DNA of 57,313 nt from Fibrobacter sp. (GTDB lineage: Bacteria > Fibrobacterota > Fibrobacteria > Fibrobacterales > Fibrobacteraceae): positions 1-57,313 of the forward strand of contig JAEERM010000009.1 in NCBI GenBank assembly GCA_016285835.1, written 5' to 3'. Below, piece by piece: positions 25,236 to 33,804 of the stretch. Each line of letters begins with the position of its first letter. Position 1 is the first letter of the stretch. Both the position numbers and the translations under genes were made by a program. The notes beneath the pieces are model-generated. The model saw only the letters and a program-made list of their open reading frames with translations, was not told the DNA's origin and did no database searches.

Positions 25236-25765
25236 GCTTTCACAAACGCGGAATCTCAAGATTTTGCATCAATTAAAAGATGAAACCAGTCCATCATACT
25301 TTCGCACGCACTAATCAGGATTAAATTATCGAAATACTCAGATATATACATATTGTATCTTTAATCGAGTAACTAACGACATGTAAAAAAGTCACGCCAA
25401 CAGAATAAACGAGCCAGGCAGATGTCGCAATCTTTGAAACTCAGCCCACACCAATTTTATTACAAAGTCAACAACAACCAAGATAAAAAAAATCTCATCT
25501 AAATAAAATAAAGCAAAGCCATCCCCAACATATTTTCCATATTAACGTCCCTTTTTAAAGGAGCGTCAACACGTCCTTTATTCAAGGCCTTAAAGAAAAA
25601 ATGTTGGGCGGTTACTATTTTTAAAATAAGCAACAGCGAATTACATTAACAACGTATACACAGCAACATACAAATTAAAACAATGAACAACAAATTGTTC
25701 ACCTCATAAAATTATTTTATTTGCAATTCTGAAATTTGAATATATATTCGTTTATAGGTTTACCT
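25236..25765. other. AT-rich gap after the effector array, with an inverted repeat
   Basis: About 530 bases with no convincing gene, RNA or terminator. At 25684-25701 a perfect 7-bp inverted repeat (TGAACAA, four-base loop, TTGTTCA) lies 65 bases before the ATPase pseudogene; it could be an operator. The rest is AT-rich with scattered short repeats, and I see no remnant of an effector. Confidence 0.4.
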
Positions 25766-26080
25766 ATGCAATTTGTACAACGTGAAAAAGAAAAAAAGAA
25801 ACTGATAGATGCATATCAGGCCATGCGACAGTCCGGCCGCCAACAACTGAGATTCGTCATAGGCGAAGCTGGATCCGGGAAAACAGTCCTGATAAACCAA
25901 TTCCTCGATGAAATTTCCGCTACCACAGACCAGACGCCTGTTGTTTCAAGTAGCTGTAGTGTATAGTCCGATTACAGCATACCCTACCAGCCGTTCAAGG
26001 AACTGCTCAAGCAGTTGCTGAAAGATGTTGACGAAGAAGATTCCAAAAAAGAAAAGTTCAAGGAGGTTTTCCGTTTCTGC
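25766..26080 (+). pseudogene. Broken AAA_16-type ATPase gene, 5' end only
   Basis: The frame begins at ATG 25766 (MQFVQREKEKKKLIDAY) and encodes a P-loop, RFVIGEAGSGKTVLINQFL. It is interrupted by an in-frame TAG after SSSCSV (25964-25966). The same frame continues beyond the stop with sequence that fits the family (SDYSIPYQPFKELLKQLL), so this is a nonsense mutation in a once longer protein. Homology ends near 26080, where an IS256-type remnant begins, and no 3' part is found beyond it. Such ATPases (MalT/adenylate-cyclase-associated type) are usually regulators, so this may be a lost regulator. Confidence 0.75.
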
Positions 26081-26313
26081 GGTAGTGTAAATCAAACTGA
26101 GTCATCGTCCGTTGTTTGATTCCTTAGTAAAAGTTATACAATTTTAAACCGGTCCTCGAACCTTATACATAGTTGCTGTGCAATTAAGGACCAGTTTGCT
26201 AGCGGCATAGTCCATTTCTTCCTGATGTTGCGATAGGCAAGATAGACCAGCTTGATAAGCGAGTCGTCTGACGTAAACACACCCTTTGTCTTAGTCACCT
26301 TGCGAACCTAATG
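26081..26313 (-). mobile_element. Remnant of an IS256-family element
   Basis: Read on the minus strand, about 26310 down to 26134 encodes VRKVTKTKGVFTSDD, then LIKLVYLAYRNIRKKWTMPL and LANWSLIAQQLCIRFEDRF before TAA. This is the characteristic C-terminus of IS256/mutator transposases (RKVTKTKG and KKWTMP...NW blocks). A stop codon interrupts the frame just upstream of VRKV and the N-terminal two thirds are missing, so the element is dead. The base run GGTAGTGTAAATC at 26081 marks the likely outer end and coincides with the break in the ATPase gene. Confidence 0.8.
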
Positions 26314-26341
26314 AAAATTGCCCTAGTAGCGCAAATTTTCC

Positions 26342-27256
26342 TCACCCTCTCGGTCCCAAGAATCTATCCCCATTCAAGTGAATCATGTGTTCCGGCATTT
26401 CGGCAATCCAAACTTCGGTATCCCAAGCCAAATCTGCCGCGAACTTTTTATAGGTTGCAAAATCAAGGAATGCCGTCACAAAAATTTTCCCTGCCTTGAC
26501 TTTCTTGGTCAAGGCACCAAGTTCAACAATCCTCTTTGGGTCCATCGGCCCTACCGATGTAACAGCCTCCACAAAGAAAAGCCAGTTCTTTTCTTCGTCA
26601 TAAAAGACGACATCAGGCATTTTATCATGCAGAGTAATAGCAAAGCCAAGCTTCTTAAGGGTTTCAACATCCTTCACCAAATCTTTCTCGGTTGAGTCGC
26701 CCACATATAGACATTTGGCGTTTGGAGCGAATCTAGGTGCAAAATCTTCAATAATCGCTTTTTGCAACTTATTATGCTTACCCGGTGAAAGCGTCAACTG
26801 CAGACCATTTACAGAAAGAGCTTGTTTTTGCTTGTCTTTTTTCGAAGCATAGATGCTTTTGAGAGACTCATGTTTTTTCAGGAACGTCTTTACAGATTCT
26901 TCAGAACCCTTGTTTTTTAGCACATTCAAAAATTCTTCCGTCAATCGGTAGCGGTAATTGGGGCTATTGGTTGCTAATCCATTATCTTCAACGAATGCGG
27001 CCGTCCTAAAATGATGTAGTGCATTTTTACGAACTGTTTCGCGTGTATTTTCTGCGTATGGAGTTTCACGATAGAACATGTTGATAAAACTCATCATATC
27101 GTGAATACGAATCCATTCATTCTGTGCGCATTCCCATTTGCTCTTTGGGTAGATTTTTGCCATGACCAGTAACACATAACAGCACAAGTCATTTTGCTGT
27201 TTCTCGGGAACGCCTAGCGCAATCAAAATATTACGAATTTTATCAACATTGCTCAT
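26342..27256 (-). CDS. BsuBI/PstI-type type II restriction endonuclease
   Basis: A 304-residue protein of the BsuBI/PstI restriction enzyme family, which cuts CTGCAG in the characterised members. The family core is visible in the C-terminal half: KMPDVVFYDEEKNWLFFVEA, then VTSVGPMDPKRIVEL, with a following FVTAFLDFATYKKF segment. The N-terminal half (helical, NEWIRIHDMMSFINMFY) also matches. It is co-transcribed with the methyltransferase, overlapping it by four bases (ATGA), the usual way to limit unprotected cutting. The recognition site is inferred from the family. Confidence 0.9.
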   Translation of the reverse strand: MSNVDKIRNILIALGVPEKQQNDLCCYVLLVMAKIYPKSKWECAQNEWIRIHDMMSFINMFYRETPYAENTRETVRKNALHHFRTAAFVEDNGLATNSPNYRYRLTEEFLNVLKNKGSEESVKTFLKKHESLKSIYASKKDKQKQALSVNGLQLTLSPGKHNKLQKAIIEDFAPRFAPNAKCLYVGDSTEKDLVKDVETLKKLGFAITLHDKMPDVVFYDEEKNWLFFVEAVTSVGPMDPKRIVELGALTKKVKAGKIFVTAFLDFATYKKFAADLAWDTEVWIAEMPEHMIHLNGDRFLGPRG

Positions 27257-28731
27257 GCGCAGGCCTCCTGAAGAATTTCATCGCAGTTCTCTTCCGAAAA
27301 ATCTTTGCTCTTTATAAGCATTCGGCCCATCTCCTGAATCTGTAGCATGTCTGGAATTGGCATAGAATTTACTTCGGTTGAATTGACCTGGGTCGAGCCA
27401 TTCAAAATTCTATAGTATGAATCATAAAGGGTCGAATTGAACAACACATACAGCCCATAAACAGTACATTCAGAAAGTTCTTCTTCGCCATCTATAAAGT
27501 TGATTTTATTTTGCGTGCTAATAAATTGATACCCAGGGAATTTCCGCTTAAGGTAGATTCCGCTTTGCAGTCTGCGTTTTTCTTCCTTAGATGTAAAGCG
27601 TTTTACGAAAAGGTAATTTCTATTCTTTTGCAGCAGGCTCTGTTTTTCATTAGATACGAATTCATGCTCAATTCCCGCAGGGAACGAAACCTTTCCTTCT
27701 TTGATATGACGGCTGTAGAAAAGGGGAACATTATTTTCAGATTTTTCTGATTCAAGCAACTCAGGAACACGAAAATCAACAACCAAGCCGGTTTTCATTT
27801 TCATTCCTAGGCTGGGCAAAGTGTTTCCGAAAGAACTGATTGTCTTCAAGACCTTCAAATTTTCCTTGTTTGCCGGCAAATAAACATAGTTGGTCAAGGG
27901 GGACACAACCGTGTTGTACGGAGCCTCGAAATGGTGTATTTTGCTAAAATCGCCGTTGCCATTCGTTGTTGAAATAGCAACCTTCGGAGAATGTTTTTGT
28001 TGCTTTTTCAACTTGAAAATCATCGTTTCTTGCAAAACAGATTCCTTGTCAAACACATCTGTCCTGCTTTCAAACAAGTGTATTCGTTCTAACGAAGTGT
28101 TGCTGATTAAATATTTTCTAAAACTCTCAAAGTAGGCGCCCGATGTCCAAGAGCGGGGCGTAATGTAAACCATTTGCCCGTTTTCTTTAAGATTGAAAAT
28201 TCCCATCGCCGCAAACAGGAAATACAAATTGGGGGCTCCATGACAAACTTCTGGCATTGCCAAAGCCTCAGGGGCATCCTTCGATATTTTCTTGTAGGGC
28301 GGGTTGCCGATAATCAAGTCGTATTTCTTCGTTTCCGAAGCAAAAAGGTCACCATTGAAAGAATTTCTTTGGGAGAGGATATAATTGTCTTCGATTACTT
28401 CGTAAGAAAACTTCTTGTATTCCTTTTTTACCAATTCAAGGTTAGACTTGAGTAACGGCAAAACATGCGGATCGTTTTCGTAACACACAACTTCAACTTT
28501 CACCGAAGAATCTTGTTGCAAAATTCTTTCTGCAACCGAAATAGCCAAAATGCCGGAACCGGCCCCCGCATCTAGAATAGAAACACTCTTTTTTAAACCC
28601 GCCAAATCAAATAACGACGCCATAAAACGAGCGGTTTCGACACTCGTAAAAAACTGCCCGTACTCTTTTCTTAGAGTTTTGGGCATCTGCGATATGAAGT
28701 CATTTGTTTTTTGGCAGATGATGTTCAGCAT
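27253..28731 (-). CDS. N6-adenine DNA methyltransferase of the BsuBI/PstI system
   Basis: A 492-residue adenine methyltransferase. The SAM-binding motif I is DAGAGSG (residues 54-60) and the catalytic motif IV is NPPY (143-146) within LIIGNPPYKKISKDAPEA. The gamma-like order (motif I before IV) and the EYGQFFT start fit the family. Its job is to protect CTGCAG-type sites from the partner endonuclease, whose gene follows with a 4-base overlap. The ATG at 28731 is used; a start at MPKTLRKEYGQFFT is possible. Confidence 0.9.
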   Translation of the reverse strand: MLNIICQKTNDFISQMPKTLRKEYGQFFTSVETARFMASLFDLAGLKKSVSILDAGAGSGILAISVAERILQQDSSVKVEVVCYENDPHVLPLLKSNLELVKKEYKKFSYEVIEDNYILSQRNSFNGDLFASETKKYDLIIGNPPYKKISKDAPEALAMPEVCHGAPNLYFLFAAMGIFNLKENGQMVYITPRSWTSGAYFESFRKYLISNTSLERIHLFESRTDVFDKESVLQETMIFKLKKQQKHSPKVAISTTNGNGDFSKIHHFEAPYNTVVSPLTNYVYLPANKENLKVLKTISSFGNTLPSLGMKMKTGLVVDFRVPELLESEKSENNVPLFYSRHIKEGKVSFPAGIEHEFVSNEKQSLLQKNRNYLFVKRFTSKEEKRRLQSGIYLKRKFPGYQFISTQNKINFIDGEEELSECTVYGLYVLFNSTLYDSYYRILNGSTQVNSTEVNSMPIPDMLQIQEMGRMLIKSKDFSEENCDEILQEACA

Positions 28732-28939
28732 AATTCAAAAATACATAAAATAAATGTCACTAAAATGACAGCACAAGAACCACCGGGGCTTCGCAATCAC
28801 TATTTTAAAACCACCCATCGGTGAAAAACTTGTCAAAAGCGCAAAGTAGCGCATTGACCAAGTCAAATTCGGCAATTTTGAATAAACTCACTAGAGATTC
28901 CCAACTAGGGCCACCGGCCCCGCCAGTCTGCGCTGTACA

Positions 28940-28961
28940 ACATTGCCAATATTGGCAATGT
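28940..28961. repeat. 22-bp perfect palindrome
   Basis: A perfect 22-base palindrome with half-site ACATTGCCAAT lies about 40 bases beyond the 3' end of the antitoxin gene, in the 271-bp gap between it and the methyltransferase start. It could be a regulator's operator (upstream of the methyltransferase, 209 bases away) or an mRNA-end hairpin. There is no T-tract for the antitoxin direction. Apart from this palindrome nothing is seen in the gap. Confidence 0.7.
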
Positions 28962-29002
28962 AAATCACGCTTTTTTGCAACTTCTCTTCTGGCAAAGGAG
29001 GG

Positions 29003-29218
29003 CTATTCTTCGGCTACATCCGTATACAACGGAACTTTTTTCGCGCCAACAGCGCTCCCGCACGAAGCACCCCGCACATCAAAGGGCAAGCGATCTTCCC
29101 GGATTGTCATTTTTGCGAACATGTTCACCGCCGCAGAAACCGTAATTCCAACAGAGCGGCAAAATGTCTCGAATTGTTTCTTGGTATCGTCGTCCATCCG
29201 GACACACACTACAGACAT
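29003..29218 (-). CDS. Orphan RelB/DinJ-like antitoxin
   Basis: A 71-residue protein with the ribbon-helix-helix plan of DinJ/RelB antitoxins: VCVRMDDDTKKQFETFCRSV, then GITVSAAVNMFAKMTIRED, then the conserved RLPFDVR end. In complete systems it would neutralise a YafQ/RelE-type RNase and repress its own promoter. No toxin gene is found directly downstream (28732-29002) on the same strand, so it is either an orphan or the remnant of a lost toxin-antitoxin pair. It neighbours restriction and abortive-infection genes. Confidence 0.75.
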   Translation of the reverse strand: MSVVCVRMDDDTKKQFETFCRSVGITVSAAVNMFAKMTIREDRLPFDVRGASCGSAVGAKKVPLYTDVAEE

Positions 29219-29360
29219 TTACAACCTCATTTTAACAACATTTTGAATCTAAATTATTCAAATTTGTCTGTCAACACGCCAACACACATAAACTACAAAA
29301 TCAAAATTTTATTCTAACAACAAACATAAAAAACTTTACTTTGTAATACAACGTATATAC

Positions 29361-29391
29361 AAAAACACCCGCTCATAGAGCGGGTGTTTTT
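29361..29391. terminator. Strong bidirectional terminator after the AIPR gene
   Basis: A perfect 14-bp stem (29361-29374 with 29378-29391) closes a three-base ATA loop. Arms begin with five A and end with five T, so it can terminate in both directions. It lies 20 bases beyond the stop of the AIPR-like gene on the minus strand. Confidence 0.92.
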
Positions 29392-29410
29392 GAATTTTAT
29401 GTAAGTCCGA

Positions 29411-31303
29411 CTAGATGAAGGCTTCGATGCCGCCGCGGCACTTCTTCCAGGCCGGATCCTTCTTTTCGAGGAGGTCCATGACCTTTTCGTAGGTGGCGGT
29501 ATTGGCAAAGCCCTTCCACAGGCGGCGTTCAACGGATTCGCCGGAATCCTTGTCAATCGTCGTGATGGTGTCGTAGTAATCGTGGTTGTCCTTGAACTCG
29601 TTGATGAGGATGCCCTTCAGGTCTTCGCTGTAGATCTTGGAGGCATACTTCAGCAGGGACTCGTTGAAGTCGAGCTCGTTTTCGACGAGGTACTCGAAAT
29701 CGCGAATCGGGTCGCCGTAGATGAGCCAGTGGCGGAGCGCAATGGCCACCACGAGGTCCTTCACGGCACTACGGAAGATGAACTTGTCTTCGAGGCGACC
29801 GTTCCAGGTAATCCTTGTCAGCGGGTTATCGTCGTTGGCCTCGATGGACACGCCCTGGCCCGGGACCACGCGGCGAATCTTGATGGGCAAACGAGTGAGC
29901 AGCTGCCAAGCCTTGGTGTAGGCAATGGTCTTGCGGACGAAATCCTTTTCCTTTTCGGGGGCTACGCGCACAAAGGCACCGAAGCAACGCTGGTAAAGCG
30001 TTTCCTTGTCGAAGATGCAGTCGCTGGAGCGGCATTCGCTGAGCTTGCCATCCATCATGAACAGCGTCTTGGCGAGTTCCGGGCGCATGCGGACTTCGAG
30101 CTTGCGGGTACGGGCTTTGAGGCGCACACCGTCTTTGTAGACGTAGGTGAAGCCTTCTTCCTGGTAACGCTGCCAGATGAAGAACTGCAAATCGTCGGCG
30201 GCGCGCAGGTGGTAGCTGAACACCGGGTTCTGGCGGTTGTTCGCCATGGTCACCTGGTTCAGGAAGGTATCGGCACCGGGGTACGGCACCACGACCTTCA
30301 CGAGCACCTTCGGGTTCACCGGCTTCTTGCTCTTCTTGAAGTAGTTTTCGTAGGTGAACAAGCTCTGGGCACCGTTGATGATCTTCGGGCGTTCGATGAA
30401 CAGCACCTTCTTGCCGTCGCGTTCCTTGAGGCGCAGGTCGTCGCCGGTCAGCGTCATACCGTTGTGCAGGAACGGGAAATCTTCCACGTCCACGTTCTTG
30501 TCGTCGGCGCGTTCCATGGTCTGGAAGGCATCGATAAGGGCCGCGTTCGTATGCGTGAGGTTGCCGAGGTAGGTACGGATGTTGCTCGAGACGATAGCCA
30601 TGTTGTGCTTCGTCTTGAGGCGCTTACCGAGGTTCACGTGGTAATCGAAAATCGTGCGGATTGGGCAGAAACCGAGGAAAAGTTCGCCGTGTTCGCTAGT
30701 CATGTGCAGCGGGTCGGAATCCATCACGATTTCAAGTTTGTCGTCCACGGAGCGGAAATCGCGGGTCAGGTCGTCGTGCTCGGCAATAATTTCGAGCTTG
30801 GCCTTGACTTCGGTCTTCCAGATGGCGAGCTTGCGGCGCATGTCCTTGAGGGTGCGTTCCAGTTCGCTGTCGGTGATGTCGCGGCTGGAGCGGGTGCGGA
30901 GCACCGTGATTTCCAAAGTTTCCATGTAGGGGCGGCTGGCCGGGGTGTCGTCGCCGTCTTCTTCTTCGTCCTCGCTAATCTTGTTGATTGCCCAGGGGTC
31001 GGCCTCCTCGCGGAGCGACATGAAGAACGGATTTTCCGGGTCGCTCGTGCGGAACACGGCGATCTGCAGCTGCTTCAGGTCTTTCGTCAGGTGGGACACC
31101 ACCTTCTCCAGCGGCGTGGTTTCATCCAGGAAGATAAAGAATTCCAGAAAACCTTGGGAATACTGGAAGCCATGGAAACAACCATCCTCGTCCAGATTCA
31201 GGTGCCTGAGGGCTTTAATTCTGTCAGTAGGGTCGTTAGGATTGAGACTTAAGAGGCTAGCAACAAAGGCCAACCGACGTTCCTGAGATTTTGTTAATTC
31301 CAT
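29411..31303 (-). CDS. AIPR-family abortive infection phage-resistance protein
   Basis: A 630-residue protein of the AIPR type. The family landmarks appear in order: SSNIRTYLGNLTHTNAALI, then FPFLHNGMTLTGDD, then RPKIINGAQSLFTYENYF, and a conserved VTMANNRQNPV segment. AIPR proteins are tied to phage defence by abortive infection, but their biochemical role is poorly known (family knowledge). An acidic low-complexity run (EDEEEDGDD) lies near residue 130. The gene stands alone on the minus strand with a strong terminator behind it, and the LRR gene diverges from it. Its codon use resembles core genes, so it is not a very recent import (inference). Confidence 0.8.
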   Translation of the reverse strand: MELTKSQERRLAFVASLLSLNPNDPTDRIKALRHLNLDEDGCFHGFQYSQGFLEFFIFLDETTPLEKVVSHLTKDLKQLQIAVFRTSDPENPFFMSLREEADPWAINKISEDEEEDGDDTPASRPYMETLEITVLRTRSSRDITDSELERTLKDMRRKLAIWKTEVKAKLEIIAEHDDLTRDFRSVDDKLEIVMDSDPLHMTSEHGELFLGFCPIRTIFDYHVNLGKRLKTKHNMAIVSSNIRTYLGNLTHTNAALIDAFQTMERADDKNVDVEDFPFLHNGMTLTGDDLRLKERDGKKVLFIERPKIINGAQSLFTYENYFKKSKKPVNPKVLVKVVVPYPGADTFLNQVTMANNRQNPVFSYHLRAADDLQFFIWQRYQEEGFTYVYKDGVRLKARTRKLEVRMRPELAKTLFMMDGKLSECRSSDCIFDKETLYQRCFGAFVRVAPEKEKDFVRKTIAYTKAWQLLTRLPIKIRRVVPGQGVSIEANDDNPLTRITWNGRLEDKFIFRSAVKDLVVAIALRHWLIYGDPIRDFEYLVENELDFNESLLKYASKIYSEDLKGILINEFKDNHDYYDTITTIDKDSGESVERRLWKGFANTATYEKVMDLLEKKDPAWKKCRGGIEAFI

Positions 31304-31550
31304 TATAATCCTCTAACGTGGAACCGACCAATACACCATTTAATAATGTATTGTCTCGTATTATGCACACTAAAAATAGTTTCAAATGGTCCATTTTGGA
31401 CATATCGGAGCAAAAATCTTTAAAAAAACTTTTCAAATTGCCTAAAAATTGGTGCTCACTTGAGCAAAAAGCATTCTTTTTACTTTTTTTTTCTGCAAAA
31501 GCCCTATGTTTTTGTAAAAATACTATGATTTAATCATTAGGAGAGCTTTT

Positions 31551-32303
31551 ATGAATTTGCTAGATATCATTGCCAAGGCCAAAGACGAAAAGGCCAAAAC
31601 ACTCGACCTGTCCCAGATGGGCCTGAGAATCCTTCCGCCGACCCTCTTTGAAATCGACTCGCTCGAAGAACTGAACCTCGACAGGAACCTCCTCGTGGAG
31701 CTTCCCGAAGACATCGGCTTGCTGAAGAACCTGAAAAGCCTTTCCGTGAGCGAGAACGACCTCATGTCGTTGCCGGACAGCATTGGCAACCTCAAGAAGC
31801 TTACGAACCTGTACCTGGGCTACAACAGCCTTTCCGAACTGCCGGACACCGTCGGTGCTCTCCAGAACCTGCACAAGGTGAACATTGCCAAAAACCAGCT
31901 GCTCGACCTCACCCCCGAAGTCGGCAAGTGGGCAAACGTCACCAAGTTCAGCCTGCACGACAACATGCTCTCCGAAATTCCGGCCACCATCGGCAACATG
32001 AAGAATCTCGAGAAGCTCTACCTCGACAACAACGACCTCACGTCGATCCCGGCAAGCCTCGGGAAACTCGAGAACCTCGAAATCCTCATGATATCGGGCA
32101 ACCACATCGGCGCAGTCCCCTCGGAATTCGGCAACTTGAAGAAGCTCCGCGAACTCGTGCTCGATGCGAACCAGCTTGCCACGCTCCCCGAAAGCCTTGC
32201 CGAATGTGACAGTCTCTCCGTCATCTCCATCATCGAAAACCCGATGGAAGGCGGAATCCCGCGCGTGTTGCTGGACAAGAAGGGATTGAATATAGACCAG
32301 TAG
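31551..32303 (+). CDS. Leucine-rich repeat protein
   Basis: A 250-residue cytoplasmic protein without a signal peptide, made almost wholly of about nine 23-residue leucine-rich repeats of the form LxxLxLxxNxLxxLPxxIGxLKN. The first is LDLSQMGLRILPPTLFEI, the last runs into LAECDSLSVISIIENPM. Such arcs bind partner proteins; the partner here is unknown. A clear AGGAG site precedes the ATG. The divergent 247-bp gap upstream is AT-rich with a small inverted repeat at 31453-31466 (TGCTCA/TGAGCA). Confidence 0.9.
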   Translation: MNLLDIIAKAKDEKAKTLDLSQMGLRILPPTLFEIDSLEELNLDRNLLVELPEDIGLLKNLKSLSVSENDLMSLPDSIGNLKKLTNLYLGYNSLSELPDTVGALQNLHKVNIAKNQLLDLTPEVGKWANVTKFSLHDNMLSEIPATIGNMKNLEKLYLDNNDLTSIPASLGKLENLEILMISGNHIGAVPSEFGNLKKLRELVLDANQLATLPESLAECDSLSVISIIENPMEGGIPRVLLDKKGLNIDQ

Positions 32304-32363
32304 GGATCTAGGGGTCAGGGGCTAGGATCTAGAATCTAGGGTGAAAGGACGCCCCTGCGGGGC
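32304..32363. repeat. CTAG-rich intergenic repeat, copy 1
   Basis: A short array of variants of GGGGCTAGGATCTAG starts right after the LRR stop, then a GC-rich hairpin (GCCCC-TGC-GGGGC at 32351-32363). Related sequence lies at 39542-39780 and 47488-47554. Confidence 0.7.
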
Positions 32364-32396
32364 TACGGACTAGAGACGAAAGAAAAGGAGTAAAGA

Positions 32397-33710
32397 ATGC
32401 ATTTCTCGCATACCGCGGTCCTCGCCTCTCTCGTCTCTCGTCTCTCGTCTCTCGTCTCATTCACCTCTCTCGTCTTATTAGCCGCCTGTAGCGACTTCAT
32501 GTCGCCCGTGAAAGAGACTCCCGAGCCGACAGAATACCAGTACAATTACTGGCTTCTAGAAAAAACCTACCTGTACGAAGATGAACTGGACAAGCTGGAT
32601 CCCGATGGAGATTCCGTCCAAGCCCTTTACAGAGTGCTCGATGATCCCTACACCCGCTACGTTCCCCCATCCAAAAGCAAGCAATCGGATCGACAAATGA
32701 CCACAAGCGTCGTCGAAGGGGACATCGGACTCGAATACATGTACGACCCCGAAGCTGAGCACATCCTGTTCGTCTACCGCGTGTATCCCAAGAGTCCAGC
32801 GGCAAAAGCAGGAGTCCCCCGCTACGGCAACATCATCAGCATCAACGGCCACGAGATCAAGACACAGGACGACATAGCCGTCTACGACTCCATCATAAGC
32901 TTCACCCAAGAGATTTCCCTAAAAATCAAGCACGATAACACCACGCGGACGTACAAGATGATCAAGGCAGATATCTACGCGCCGACAATATTCGTGGACA
33001 CCATAGGCGAACTCGTCTACATTCAAATCAAGGACTTCAAGCCGGAAACAGTAGACCGTGACAGCGGATCGTACGGCGAACTCCGGGACTACCTGGACTC
33101 CACACGTAACGAGAAAGGAGTCCGCGTACTCGACCTCAGGAATAACCCCGGAGGTTACGTGAGCCAGTGCGTCAGCATGGCGGACCTGTTCGTCAAGAAG
33201 GGTATGCTCTCGAAAAGAAAATGGAAAGTTTTCGACGCCAACGGAAATGCGGTGCACCGTAGCGACATACGCGATGCCAAACCGGGCGATTCCGGCGAGG
33301 ACGGAAAATTCCTCCTCTTGGTCAACCAGAACAGCGCAAGCTGCGCCGAGATATTCACCGCAGCCGTAACAGAACTTGCCCCCATCCCTGTCGTAGGCTA
33401 CACCACATTCGGCAAGGGTATCGGCCAGACGACATGGGCCACAAAAGCGGGCGGGCGCGCCATCATTACAAACCTGGAATTTATCACCCCCAAAAATGGT
33501 TCTTACCACAAGACAGGCATCGCGCCCGACTACCCCTGCAATGAATTCGAATCTATCTACGATTGTGTCGAAGATGCTGCAAAGGCCGAATTCGGCCGCA
33601 AGAAATCCAGTAAAGGATGGTACCCCGGCATAATCATTCCGAGAGGCACCACCTCCATCGGTGCCTACATCGAATCCGAAGAAAAACCAGACCCCTCCCG
33701 CATACACTAA
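32397..33710 (+). CDS. S41 C-terminal-processing-type protease, lipoprotein 1
   Basis: A 437-residue predicted lipoprotein with a lipobox LLAAC. A PDZ-like region (ILFVYRVYPKSPAAKAGVPR, then GNIISINGHEI) is followed by an S41 catalytic domain: RVLDLRNNPGGYV, then QNSASCAEIFTAA (catalytic Ser) and TFGKGIGQ (catalytic Lys). It probably cleaves periplasmic or outer-membrane proteins at their C-termini (family role). The signal peptide is encoded by a tandem TCTCGTC repeat. A second S41 gene follows, but with a 94-base gap. RBS AAGGAG lies close to the ATG. Confidence 0.9.
   Translation: MHFSHTAVLASLVSRLSSLVSFTSLVLLAACSDFMSPVKETPEPTEYQYNYWLLEKTYLYEDELDKLDPDGDSVQALYRVLDDPYTRYVPPSKSKQSDRQMTTSVVEGDIGLEYMYDPEAEHILFVYRVYPKSPAAKAGVPRYGNIISINGHEIKTQDDIAVYDSIISFTQEISLKIKHDNTTRTYKMIKADIYAPTIFVDTIGELVYIQIKDFKPETVDRDSGSYGELRDYLDSTRNEKGVRVLDLRNNPGGYVSQCVSMADLFVKKGMLSKRKWKVFDANGNAVHRSDIRDAKPGDSGEDGKFLLLVNQNSASCAEIFTAAVTELAPIPVVGYTTFGKGIGQTTWATKAGGRAIITNLEFITPKNGSYHKTGIAPDYPCNEFESIYDCVEDAAKAEFGRKKSSKGWYPGIIIPRGTTSIGAYIESEEKPDPSRIH
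32429..32456 (+). repeat. TCTCGTC heptanucleotide tandem repeat in coding sequence
   Basis: Four perfect head-to-tail TCTCGTC units inside the signal-peptide codons of the S41 protease, with degenerate extra units on both sides. Seven is not a multiple of three, so gain or loss of one unit would shift the frame. Confidence 0.9.
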
Positions 33711-33804
33711 AACAAAATTTTCAAAAAACCAAACAATTTTTTTTCAGCGGCCTTTTTTTTTCTTATTTTTCAAAGAAAGGGCTTAATTGAGGCAACTTAG
33801 AATT

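Noticed and set aside
28821..29246. Plus-strand 141-residue frame overlapping the antitoxin gene
   Set aside because: Antisense to a convincing DinJ/RelB-like protein and without a good start signal; also not a toxin by sequence.
29582..31252. Long plus-strand open frame (556 residues) opposite the AIPR gene
   Set aside because: It is antisense to a protein with clear family motifs and has a composition typical of shadow frames (Val, Glu, His rich). No ribosome-binding site.
33711..33804. Terminator between the two S41 genes
   Set aside because: T runs are present but no GC stem precedes them.
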